Part shown: positions 44,523 to 55,239 of the stretch, in pieces
Numbering within the stretch: position 1 is the stretch's first letter
Layout of the letters: the number at the start of each line of letters is the position of its first letter
DNA from: Erigeron canadensis
Lineage: Eukaryota; Streptophyta; Magnoliopsida; Asterales; Asteraceae
Direction: 5' to 3'
DNA length: 64,000 nt
NCBI RefSeq assembly: GCF_010389155.1
Contig: NC_057766.1
Coordinates: 35,473,516 to 35,537,515 of the forward strand
Made by a program: the position numbers and the translations under genes
Notes under the pieces: model-generated
Databases searched by the model: none
What the model saw: only the letters and a program-made list of their open reading frames with translations
Told to the model about the DNA's origin: nothing

Positions 44523-45480
44523 TATGGATGGAAGCTACAATTTTCAACAAACCACATGAACGATTTTATAATTAACTCTTTATTAAACAATACATATTTA
44601 TATAATAAGATATTTACACTACTTATATTACATCATTGTTATTTTTTTCTTCATAATCAACTTGTCTTAATCAAATTTATTAACAATTATTGTTTTTATA
44701 AATGGACAAGTGACCCATAATTTGTTTTATTATTCATTATTAACTTTAAATAATTGGAGACGGGGATATATGTCGACATCTAAAGTAGAAAATTTGAAGG
44801 GGTTTAAAACTCGAATGTGTGGTTCATCTTTGCTCATTTACTTTTTACTTAATTTTTATATAGTTTTAAATAAAAGTGACTTTTTGGTTCGCAGAAGACA
44901 AGTGAAAAGTCACTCAAGGTTTCGCCGTGAGAATTTCACGAGACTTTTCGCCGCTTTGAAACATTTTCAAAATATCAAAAAAATTCCGCATGGTTTATTT
45001 CTAAAAAGTAGGAAGACCTTAGAACCCCCTGACCCCTATACCAAAGCAGTTAAATGCAAGGAGGTATGAATTTTATATAGTATATTATTACTCCTATTAA
45101 AAGTAAACTTTTTGATAAATCCTATGTTACACCCTTGCACTTTCAAATTCAATTGCACTACCTATTTTTCCTTATTATTTTTCCATTATTTTGGTAAAAA
45201 TCTTAATTCTAGTGACTATTTACCCAAATTTTCTTATAATATCGCATTTCCAATAGGGGGAAAAAACTGCAGGCACAACAACTCTATTAGAATATCGCAT
45301 TTAAAAGCATAGAAATCAACTATTTACCCAAATTCTCTCCCAAACTTTGTGTAAATCGACTATAACTTTTCCATTATTTTGTTACAAATCTTAACTACCA
45401 TTGTCATCTTTGACTTAAGAAAAAAAAAGGCTCTCTCATTTATTTTAACGAGCCTACCAACATAAACCTCTAAGTATATA
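44523..45480. other. AT-rich intergenic stretch with an unassigned 119-codon frame
   Basis: The frame at 44710-45069 shows no motif. Its basic middle (RRRQVKSHSRFRREN) is not matched to any family I know. I do not call a gene. Confidence 0.4.
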
Positions 45481-45483
45481 CGA

Positions 45484-45518
<35 letters not shown>
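45481..45518. repeat. (TA)n microsatellite
   Basis: About 16 TA units, serving as the insertion site of the MITE that follows. Confidence 0.9.
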
Positions 45519-45708
45519 GGGAAAATGTTAGGTAAAACATGCAGTACCTAGGTAAAGCAGAGGGAGATTATGTAAAATTCAGGGGGAGGTTATGTAAAAT
45601 TCAGAGGGGGACTATGTATGTTTATCAAATTCAAAGATTTAATTTATAAGTTTTTTAAAGTGGCAGTACCTAAGATTAGGTAAAGTCTGCAGTACGGATC
45701 ATTTTCCC
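45519..45708. mobile_element. MULE-type MITE inserted in (TA)n
   Basis: Inverted ends are GGGAAAATGTTAGGTAAA on the left and GGGAAAATGATCC read inward from the right. TA repeats flank both sides, so any 9-bp duplication is hidden in them. The interior has three imperfect GGGGGA..ATTATGTAAAATTCAG-like units. Non-coding. Confidence 0.6.
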
Positions 45709-45724
45709 TATATATATATAATTA

Positions 45725-47781
45725 CTAGTGCTCAGGCTCGTCAAATGAACGGGTAGTCTCGAAATATATTAATCAAAGTTAATATGATTCGAGCAACCAT
45801 CAATATGACCAATATCACAACTTAATCAATACGAAAGTTAAAGAAGAAAAGCTAGAAAATTAACTCCATGTAAATATTAATTCCAGTTTACTTTTTTTTT
45901 CTTCAAATTTAGTTAAATAAAAAATGTGCAACAAAGTATATAATTTTAAAAATACATACCAATTTATCAATAAAGACCATCTCGAACGTTTTGATTTTCT
46001 TTGGGTTGTTCTACTATGAAACAGTCCATACATGCACAACACTGAGTCGTATATGATGATTAACATGTGTTGGCTTAAGATCTTCAAGAGGAACTAATGT
46101 GGTCTTTTTTTTGTTATTGAAAAAAAAATCATAACGAACTTATGATGGAAAACAAACTAAAATAAAAGAGATAATAATAACAATAACATAAGAATTAAAT
46201 GTTAAATAATAATAATAATTATTAAATATGAACAAAGTATTTAAATAAAAAACTGCTTTTGATAGTCGATCGTAGGGTTTTTTTTGGCCGTAGGTTTATC
46301 TTTGGGTTGAGAATATGTGAGGGTTTTTTCTGTATTGTATATAAAGATAAATAATTTTTGGGAGACTTTTAAGGATAAAAAGAGTTTTTAATTAATAATA
46401 AGGTCGATCATTTATTAAATTAAATAAAATATTAAAGATGATTAACAAGGAGGGATGATTAGTGATATCGCCTATTTTATGCGATATCGTCTCTTTTATA
46501 TTTGAATTGTGATCATTTTTATAGACTTTTATACTTAATATGTGCATTTATTGTTTTATAGGTCGATGAGAGGAAATATGACAAAATTGGATTAAATAAT
46601 GATTAATTATGAAGAAATTAAATATTAGAGCTAAACTGCATGAAACATCTATTAATTTGACCATGAACTCGAAGAATGAATGTTCTATCACTTTTTGATG
46701 AACTTGGCTGGACGAAAATACAATCTCATATTTGGACTCAACTAGATCATCAAACTAAAAATCATAGTCACATATGGATTATGGACTATTAATGATAATT
46801 GAAGAAGAGTAGTGGTGTTCTCATGGATTTAGAACAAAAATGAAGAATTGAAGAAGAGTTGACAAGCTAGGAAGTCAAATGAGCAGCCATATTATTTTGT
46901 GCATGAGGTGTTGAATAGGTTTGGGCCTTTGGGGTATGAAGCTCAAAACTAGTTTTAGGATCATTATTTGTTAGACAAAAAGAGAAAAGAGAGAAGAGTT
47001 GGGCCGAGAATAGAGAAAAGGAAGGTCGGTGGGTTAGGAAAACTTAGACATCAAGTCTAATAAGAATTAAGAAGGAAACTTATTCTATATATACAACAAT
47101 TATTCGAGCTAGAATTTTGAGGGGGAATACGAGAGTTTTCGGTGGCTTTCTTAGCCGCAACGAATTAGAGGTCGAATAAAACGAGAGAAGGGTGGTCGGC
47201 TAGAGGGGCAGTAGAGTTTGAGGTCGGTTGGTGGGGCGTACGTGAATTAATTCGTTATATATATATATATAGTTATTATGACTTGGAGCCCACATTCTCA
47301 AACTCTCGACCGACTTTCCATTCAAAACAATTCCAAATTTGAGCTGCTTTCTAGTCCAGCCCAATAAGATTATGGACTTCACTTTTGTCTTTCTCGACCA
47401 TAAGCCCACACGAGCACAGCACCTGATTAACTTTTATATTTCAAAAATTGCACTTTTGTTCTTTGACTTGCTTGGTCATGAGCCACGTGCACCACCACTC
47501 TTTAGACTTCAATTAATCAACATGACTTGTATCCATTAATTTCTTAAATTTTTTCAAGTTGTATAGTTTTTGGCATCTCATACTATATAATCCTGCAATC
47601 CAATAAAAGTATATATTAAGTGTAAAAGTTAACTAAATAGTCATAATCCAAACATAAAATTATTAATATCGCTTAAAATAAATATATATAAAATATGTGA
47701 TAGAATTTAGGCTAAAAAAGCGGAATTATGGATGGTACCCCCAACCTCTTATTTTGGTTATAGTTATAGTTATATTATAGA
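45725..47781 (-). mobile_element. Helitron family 3, copy 1 (minus)
   Basis: The minus-strand 5' end is A|TCTATAATATAACTATAAC at 47781, with GGTTGGGGGTACCATCC about 30 bp in. The 3' end is GAGCCTGAGCACTAG|T at 45725. The next copy (47795-49136) has the same ends. The 2-kb interior contains a purine-rich stretch (46980-47240) and several frames of 66-75 codons with no recognised motif. Captured host sequence is possible but not shown. Confidence 0.65.
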
Positions 47782-47794
47782 TTATATTATATTA

Positions 47795-49136
47795 CTAGTG
47801 TTCAGGCCCGTCCAATAGACAGGTAGTCTCAAAATATATTAATCAAAGCTGTAAAATTGAAATTCAAGTATATTAAATAGATACATGATAAAATTAAAAT
47901 ACATAAAAATAAAACATAAAACCATTCAAATAAGGTAAAAAGTTGAAGAGTAATTCTACACACAACAAACATCTATAGAAAGCAATTGTTTGATAAAAAA
48001 AAAAAAAAAGAGATGCACAATTTAGACGATTTATTTATAATGTACCTATTGTGGAAACATATTGCTTTTATATTAAACTATATATCAATCAATAAGCATA
48101 AACATAAACATATATTAATAATTAAAAATTAAAGAAGTTGTATTACGTACGAAGATCAAGTACTAATTCTTGATGCGTAAGTTTCAGCTTCATCTAAAAC
48201 AGCTGTAATTCATCTCCAAATACATTAATAAAATCAGAATTTTAATCAGCTTAATCCTATCTAAAGAAAGAGGAAAGCCGAAAGGCTTCAAAAAACAAAT
48301 TTGCAACTTGGTGTATTTTTTTTTGTTTCTGCCGAAAAGGAATAAGAAACAAAAGCTAATGTCTTATAACCAAAGCAGTTAAAACAACATCACAAACATT
48401 CATATAAAAATTAAACTGCTAAGATGTATATGCATATACTAAGTGTGGCAATAACATACGTTACAATTTACAAAGATTGTCTTGACAGTTCAAGGGACGC
48501 GATAACATCCTCTTCGGTAGACATGACAACACTTTTTCGGCCCACCTTTTGCTTGTGGAACATTGCGTCGTTAACTTTCTCTATATAATTTCGATTCTAA
48601 GAAGCAAAAAGGTTTAGTAAGAAAACTAAAAAGGGAAGATATCATAATGGAAGCAAATGTTGTAATATAAAACAAAAATTTGTATCTTCTAATCTACATA
48701 CAAAACCTTAAAATCCTTTTATTCAGAATCCGTATATTAAAAATATTGGAACAATATGCACACAACAAAAATTATCAAGTTAGATTATCGATGGAATAAA
48801 AATAATTCAAGAGAAGTAAGGATACATGAATAAGTTATTAGAATATCAAGCTTTCGCCTAATGAATTTTTGAGATGAAGTAGGCATTATTCTTGAGCGAT
48901 AGAAAAAATAAGATTGTTTAGGGTTGGAAGCATGTTTAGGGATAAATTTTCTAAACTGACATTAAAAGAAATATAAAAAATAAAATCAAGAAATTAGTAG
49001 AAAGCAGCCTACGAAATTTTAATTATTGAAAAAATATAAAAAAATATTGAATTAATTAGGAGAGAATATTAGGCTCAAAGAGAGGATTAAGGGTGTCAAG
49101 TGTACCCCCAACCCCCTCTTTTATTTATATTATAGA
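47795..49136 (-). mobile_element. Helitron family 3, copy 2 (minus), with captured exon
   Basis: The minus-strand 5' end is A|TCTATAATATAAATAAAAG at 49136, with GGTTGGGGGTACACTTG inside. The 3' end CCTGTCTATTGGACGGG stem, followed by CCTGAACACTAG|T, lies at 47795. It follows copy 1 after 13 bp in the same orientation. An open exon lies at 48468-48596. Confidence 0.7.
48468..48596 (-). pseudogene. Captured terminal exon, 42 codons plus stop, source unknown
   Basis: A minus-strand frame begins right after a good acceptor (TTTTTGCTTCTTAG) and runs to TAA. It starts NRNYIEKVNDAMFHKQ and ends MSTEEDVIASLELSRQSL. The composition is clearly protein-like, unlike the surrounding AT-rich Helitron. It has no start codon or upstream exon that I can identify. 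Its undamaged frame suggests recent capture. I do not recognise the parent gene. Confidence 0.5.
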
Positions 49137-49149
49137 TATTATCTATCTA

Positions 49150-49460
49150 TCTATCAATATACTAAAATAAAATTGATATGTTATTTAATCGACACATAAG
49201 ATAATCTTAAAACGTCACGTGTCATCTTGGTCCCATCAAATTTATCTCCTACAAAACTTTTTTAATTGATCATTTATAAAATTAAATAATAACTTATCCT
49301 TTGTAATTGTTTTAATTACTTTTGTAAGCATGAGTAAATAGTCGACACCGTAATTGTGTTGTATCATAACATGGTTACTTACTTCCAACTCAATATACAT
49401 TTCGTAATTTCCTAATTTTAATATATAGTTTATTCTTTTCTTTTTGAATATCATTAATAT
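49150..49460 (+). mobile_element. Truncated Helitron, family 2 (plus)
   Basis: It begins TCTATCAATATACTAAAATAAAATTGA and continues with AATCGACACATAAGATAATC, like the other family-2 copies. It diverges after about 100 bp and has no 3' terminus before the next copy starts at 49465. Confidence 0.5.
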
Positions 49461-49464
49461 ATTA

Positions 49465-50032
49465 TCTACCAATAAACTAAAACAAGATTGAAATATTATT
49501 GAACGACACGTAACATAATCCTTGATTAATACGTGTCGTTTTAATATATTGATTTTTTTAAATTAGTCTTTTTAATTGGATTCAATTTCCCTATTAGATT
49601 TAGTATTAACTCTAACTCTTAGTTTATTAATACAAAAGATACTGTAACCTTATTTAATTGATCGTTTTCTCATTAATAAATTATCTCTTTTTTCTTTCTC
49701 AATTCTTCAACTCCGATTACTTATAATAAGTTATTAATATCAAGACTTCTAAATTTTTAGTTTACGATACGAAATCACAAGGCTATTTGCCATCATCCAA
49801 TACGCTTACAGGTTTTAATTTTTATGTGATGCTAAAAGTTTATGGTAAATCTAAAACTCTAACTAAACATATATCATATTTATCATTACTGTTTATTATA
49901 ATTTAGCTTCGATCATCGGTTTACGTTAACCACAATTTGTTTTATACTTACGAATCATGTATGAAACATATTCGAATTTCTTTATGATACAATTTATATA
50001 TCTATCGTACATCGTACGAGTGTTATGACTAG
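49465..50032 (+). mobile_element. Helitron family 2, copy 2 (plus)
   Basis: It starts A|TCTACCAATAAACTAAAACA. It ends with the stem CGTACATCGTACG, then AGTGTTATGACTAG|T. It is co-linear with 3038-3491 and about 110 bp longer. It has a canonical CTAG terminus where copy 1 has CTGG. Non-coding. Confidence 0.75.
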
Positions 50033-50635
50033 TATTATTATATTATATAAAGATAAAGATCAAATCATGTGTAACAACTAACAAACTAATAATAGAATTT
50101 CACCAATTACGACAATGTTTCGGCTTTTGAAGCCCATCAAAACAGTTTAGATTAATTCTGTTTACCGGCCCGTTGTCCATCACAATAATCCAGATTAAAT
50201 GATCTGACAAACCCATTGGAGCATTTGATATTTTAATTTCGTACACGTACTTCATTGACACATGACGATGACATGAACACACGAGGAATAATTGAATAAC
50301 CAAATGTGTATGAGGAGCCACAATGTCATAAGCAATATGAATGTCTACAAGCCTGAAAACTAAATCTAACCCGTCACCTCTTTTTACCCAAATCCGAAAA
50401 CTAGATCAACATTTTATTCTACCCAAGAACATAGACCAATATTAAAACAAAATGCAGTCATGGAATAATCATAAATAATGCATATATCAAAAGAAGTAAC
50501 GCAACAAATCATAACTAATATTAAAGCAAATATTGTAGTATCATTAATGGTCAAGCTAATGAACAGTGACTTTTTGTTTTTATTTATGTTTTGCAGATAA
50601 ATAAAAATTATATCATTTGTAAAACTAAATATTGA
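50033..50635. other. AT-rich intergenic stretch
   Basis: Nothing recognised. Confidence 0.4.
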
Positions 50636-50712
50636 TTTGCTTCGTTGGTCGAGACATATGTCTTTGAAGGCTAAGGTCTTGGGTTCAAAACCCCTCCCCC
50701 CCTCCATTTTTT
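50636..50712 (+). mobile_element. tRNA-like sequence (SINE head or tRNA relic)
   Basis: GCTTCGTTGGTCGAGACATA and TTGGGTTCAAAACCCC resemble A- and B-box regions about 40 bp apart. A C-run follows. It does not fold into a convincing tRNA, since acceptor-stem pairing is not seen. A T-rich tract of about 550 bp follows. Confidence 0.4.
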
Positions 50713-51260
50713 TTGGAGATTTTTCTTTTTAAAGGTTTCACTTTGCCCCCTTCTAAATATTTTTCCTTTTCAGCCCTTCTATTTTTGTTTATTATTCGTT
50801 CTACCCTCTAAACTTGTATAAATTTTGTTTTTTTATATAATTTTTTTTTTTACCTTTACTAAACTTAATATTTTGTTCTTTTATTATATTTTGATCATTT
50901 TTTATTTGTACCTAATTTTTTAATACATTTTTTGGCTAATTTTTAGTTTTTACATTTTTTTTTATTAACATATTTTATTTCTATTTTCAAAATATTATTT
51001 TTTGTTAAAGTTTTGTGAACAATTTGTTTTATTTTATAATTTATATTTTAATTTTTTATATGTTTTGATAGATTTTTGTTTTTTAACCTTTTTTTCCTCT
51101 ATAATAAGTTGGTTTTTTTTAAAACCTTTGATTTTTTTAAAAAAAAAATTCTTCTTTTGGTAAGGTTTGTTTCATATATATTTTTTCCGGTTTTTTGTTT
51201 AGTCGTTTTTATTTTTTAATTTTTTGTTCCGTTTTTTGGTTTTTTTGTTTGGGCTTATAT
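50713..51260 (+). repeat. Extreme T-rich tract
   Basis: Over about 550 bp the plus strand is dominated by T runs separated by single A, G or C. No frame or terminal repeat is visible. It begins at the tRNA-like head, so it might be the body and tail of a minus-strand A-rich retrotransposed copy, but this is not shown. Confidence 0.5.
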
Positions 51261-51703
51261 GGAGTGATATTTTTAGACGTGCTTGTAACATTATCATTCC
51301 ATTTACCTACAACATCACGAATCCACGATTATTATGCAGGCGCTGATATTCCTAGTTACAAGTAAACTCTACAAAACGTAGAAATTTAGAGAGAAGATAC
51401 ATGTAAGCCATAGACATCAGTCCATCACCAAAGAAAAATATACATTATTTTCTAATTGGGCTGGATCTCAATCTTATCAACCTATATACATCAAAATATA
51501 ATCCGTTCCAAAGCCCAAACTCAATTTACAAAAACGTAATACATGATATACCTATCTTCTCATCATTTCTCATTCATCGGCGGCAATTTGGAGAGGAATC
51601 ATATCAGAAAAATGACTAGGAAGATGATTCCATTTAAAATCTGATATAAATACATGTCCAAAAATCTAGTGCCTAACATGGGATATCAATGGATTTATTT
51701 TAA
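51261..51703. other. Intergenic stretch
   Basis: Nothing recognised. Confidence 0.4.
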
Positions 51704-53100
51704 GAATGAACGGAGTGGTAATATTTTAGTCCGACTCTCGCCCCTTATCTCCAAAAGTCGCCCCCCACACCATCCCCCCTCGGCCGACACCCCTCTCGCC
51801 CGACCCAGATGGCTCGCCCTCCTCCCCTTTGACTTGTACGTTGACCGAGGCACTTTAATACCCCACCGGCTAGTTTTGACTAGCATTAAAAAAAAAAAGA
51901 TTTTTCCCCCCTTTTTTTTAATTACTTTACCTCTTTTCCATTCATTTTCCTTTTTACATTTCACACACACACCTTTCTTCTTCATTTTTTATCCTTCCAT
52001 CTTCTTCATTTTTTATCTAAAATGTTTCCCAAGAACTACTTCAACAACAATATATGTCCATTTTTAAAAATAAAAAAAAACCTATTTCGGTATTTTAAAA
52101 AAAAAAAACTGTTTTAGTAATTTTTTTTAAAAATCTGTTTAAAAACATATTTTTTATAAAAAGCTCTTTCTTTTTTTTTAAAAAACAAAAATTGTTTTAG
52201 TTTTTTTTTTTTAAATCTGTATTACAAACATTTTTTTAAAAATATGTTTCGGTATTTAAAAAAAAAATAGTTTTTTTTTATAAGAAAAACAACCGAGTTC
52301 TTTAACAGTTTTTTTTTATGTTGATTTTTTGTTGTAGGAAATTATCAAAAAAAGGGGGTATATTGGTCACGAATAACGGAGGTTTTGGCGACATTAGAAG
52401 AAAAGCCGAAAGATTACCGTGACCCCGAAATTGTGAGTGCGAAATGGAGGAAGATACATCCAATTATTCAAAAAATGGTAAGTATATGGAGAGGGGAAAG
52501 TGGGTCAAGCTCGGGAGGCAAGGGTAAAGGAAAATGTAAGTATATGGAGACGTTTAAAGGAATAACGAAAAAGTTGGATAAGTTGTTTGATATGAGCTCG
52601 AAGAAAATTGAGTTGAAGGAAAATAAAGTTAAGATCATGGAAGAAGACCACGATTGAAAATTCTTGGGTACCGACTATTTCCACTTTGAAGAGCCCAAGA
52701 GAAGCATCATGGAACGCAAAAAACAAGCGCTTCGTTAAAAATATTCGTCTTGATTAGTTTTTATGTTTAATTAGTTTGTTATTTTTATAAACTTTTTTAT
52801 TTTAAGAATTTTGTTATTTTAAGAACTTCGTTTTATGATTAATTAGTAGCAATTTTAATTATGTTTAATAAATTTGTTTATGTTTAAAATATATATATAT
52901 ATTACTTTTTAATTATAATAAAGTTTTAAAAAAGAATCAAAAATAAAATTAAATCAATCATTACCATTGCCACATAGCACAAGTCGCCCACTACTTAAAA
53001 CCCCACCCATTTCCACCTTTTTTGAAGGGCAACTTCTTTTACCCCACATGCCACATGACACAAATCGCCCCTCCTCCCCTTCTTACCACTCCTCTTAGTC
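51704..53100 (+). mobile_element. PIF/Harbinger-like derivative
   Basis: The inverted ends share a GGAGTGGTAA core: GAATGAACGGAGTGGTAA on the left, GACTAAGAGGAGTGGTAA read inward from the right. Both are followed by CGCCC-rich subterminal sequence. A TTA trinucleotide lies at both ends, but the left copy is offset by one base. The interior has a remnant of an accessory ORF (52385-52738) and long A/T runs. The transposase is absent. The 137-codon frame 51654-52067 lies on the left subterminal sequence and is not a gene. Confidence 0.55.
52385..52738 (+). pseudogene. Accessory ORF remnant (NAM-associated/Myb-like type)
   Basis: A frame of 90 codons ends in TGA and then continues in the same frame to TAA at 52738. 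SAKWRKIHPIIQKM resembles the trihelix-like SKWRTI motif. KGITKKLDKLFDMSSKKIELK, then KFLGTDYFHFEEPKRSIME after the stop, resemble the C-terminal region of the NAM-associated proteins found in plant Harbinger elements. The N-terminal Myb-like part is mostly missing. Non-functional. Confidence 0.5.
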
Positions 53101-54093
53101 TTATATTATGTGTACAAGGCTTTGACCGTAATTTATGTTATCCAAAAGAATGTCTATATGCTTCTTATCCTATAGATCTATACCTGGTATTCAGGTGGCC
53201 GCCGACTTATGACAGGATAACATTGATTACGGTCAAAGGCTTATATGCCTAGTATAGACGGTAATTGCTAGGGGAAAAAAATGAAGTGTATGTATGAATG
53301 GATACTCTCTAACACAATCATAGTATGTATTTGTCAACCGTACAAAAAGATAATTGTACGTAATGGTCATATATATTATAAAATTTATTGAAAGAAAACT
53401 TGTTTTGCGTATTGGATAATTATTTTGGGGTTAGAAGAATGATTTGAACGTAGGAGGTTTCATATATAGCGCGTCCAAATTCTAAAATTACTTGGTGTCT
53501 AAAGTGAATTTGGTTCATTACGTTGAAGAGCATGCATTTGGTTGTACATCAAAGTAAGCTCATATCAAGTGTCGATCCTCTGTCAAACAGAGATGTGTTG
53601 ATCAATTATTGTATAAATATATAATGATTTCTAGATGTGTACCTGATCATTCAGAAGCCGTAGAGGGAAGACGACATAACTCGGTTGAGGGTCGGGTTTT
53701 CGTTTAGGGTATACGCTAAGGATGAGTTTTAGGTGACAGAGATAAGGCCACAAGAGTTTGGAGAGAATTAGGAGGGGATGATTTTATGTTATGGTGTAGG
53801 CCCCTAATGATCTCTATATATAAGCACCCCCAAGGGGAAACCCTAATTAATAAGTATGGTAATGACATCCATCAAATAATTACCTATCAATTATTTAGGG
53901 CGTAATAAGATCATTGATCAATATTAATTAGATAAATGATTATAAGGGCATATATAAATATAAATATATATATAAATACATAAGAATATATATATTTATT
54001 CTAACAAGATACACATTGGTTTCGGACTTCCGACTAAAGTCATAGGCTTTGGTGTTCATTCTTAGATATCAGTACTTTACAAATGAAGTCGAT
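53101..54093. other. Intergenic stretch
   Basis: Nothing recognised; short TA-rich runs near 53940-54000. Confidence 0.4.
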
Positions 54094-54096
54094 GTT

Positions 54097-54260
54097 CATT
54101 ACAAGAAAAAATTCAATAGGAGACCGGAGTCTTTCGGCAACGATATAGTGTTGTCTCGGAAAGTTGCTAAATGACAATTTATTTATTTATTTTTTTACCT
54201 TTCTAGTTAAGAGATGTATATGGTATGCGTCAACAATGGAATGTCAGATTTCTTTTAGTG
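54097..54260. mobile_element. Miniature CACTA-like element
   Basis: The ends are CATTACAAGAAAAAATTC on the left and CACTAAAAGAAATCTGAC read inward from the right. A perfect 3-bp duplication GTT flanks it (54094-54096 and 54261-54263). The 164-bp length and TIR type fit a CACTA MITE. The first end deviates (CATTA). Confidence 0.6.
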
Positions 54261-54320
54261 GTTCCTGACGGAATGAAATAGGGTTATCCTAGAACCAAAT
54301 ACGACTTTTGACAAAAACCT

Positions 54321-55076
54321 TAGGATCTGTTTGGTTGGACTGAATGGAATAATGATGGAATGAAATGAACGTGGTTATGGAATGACAATGGTAATGGAAT
54401 ATGTAACCATTCCATCTGCATGTTTGGTTGGTTATTGGAATGAAATCTATACATTAAGGCTACCTTGTTTGGTATGCTAAAATGTAAGATGGAGTGGAAT
54501 GAAATTCATGAAAAATGACAAAAATACGATTGTTTAATAAACAATTATTATAACTAAAAAAAAATATTTAAACATGCGGATCAACATTAAAAACATTATA
54601 GGCAATGTAATAAGTAACTAAAACAAAAAAATACCCACTAGATACACTAAGAGTAAGCTCAAGAAACATAAAGGCAAATTGATATAAGATTAAATAACAA
54701 AGTTTCATAAGAGTCAAAAGACATATTTCAACAGAGTCATTACGTAAAAACAAACTCCAAACATTCTACCTAAAAACGAAAAGTAACACGGGTGTGGTTA
54801 ATAAGTGTTGGTTAATAAGACATATTTCAAATGAGTGTTGGTTAATAAGAACATGGGTGTGGTGAGTTGAGGTATAATGATGTTTTTTTATTCACTCACG
54901 GAATGAGAAAAAAATGGAGGTAGTGAAGAAAATAAATTAAGAGGCATATTTTACGAAGGTGATAATTGGTAATGGATCTTTTCTCTCTCATGGACCAACT
55001 AAATACCATTTTTTTAACTGAATGGAATTGGGCTTTCCATTCCATGCCCCATTCAGCCATAACAAACATAGCCTTA
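54321..55076. mobile_element. Nested MITE-like block with TAAGGCT/TGTTTGG ends
   Basis: TAAGGCTACCTTGTTTGG at 54455 pairs with TAAGGCTATGTTTGTTATGG read inward from 55076. A related TAGGATCTGTTTGGTTGG lies further left at 54321. Both are followed by TGGAATG-type repeats that pair across the block. No 8-bp duplication is seen. Probably two hAT-like MITEs, one inside the other. Confidence 0.5.
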
Positions 55077-55239
55077 AGGTGCAAATATCAGATACATGGA
55101 ATGACCAATTTAACCGCATCTCTTCAAACCATTACTCCATTAGTCATTTTGTTTCGAAAATTTTTACCATTAAATTTAGAAATCATGGATCTGAGCTCAT
55201 TGTACTTTGAATGATTGAAGTAGGGTGGGATATAATGTT

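Noticed and set aside
44710..45069. 119-codon frame
   Set aside because: No motif, no promoter signal, and composition as in the flanks.
50636..50712. Possible tRNA gene
   Set aside because: No acceptor stem or anticodon arm could be paired; it is more like a SINE head.
51654..52067. 137-codon frame with Pro-rich start
   Set aside because: It lies across the terminal region of the Harbinger-like element, with an antisense frame of similar length. Nothing resembles a known protein.
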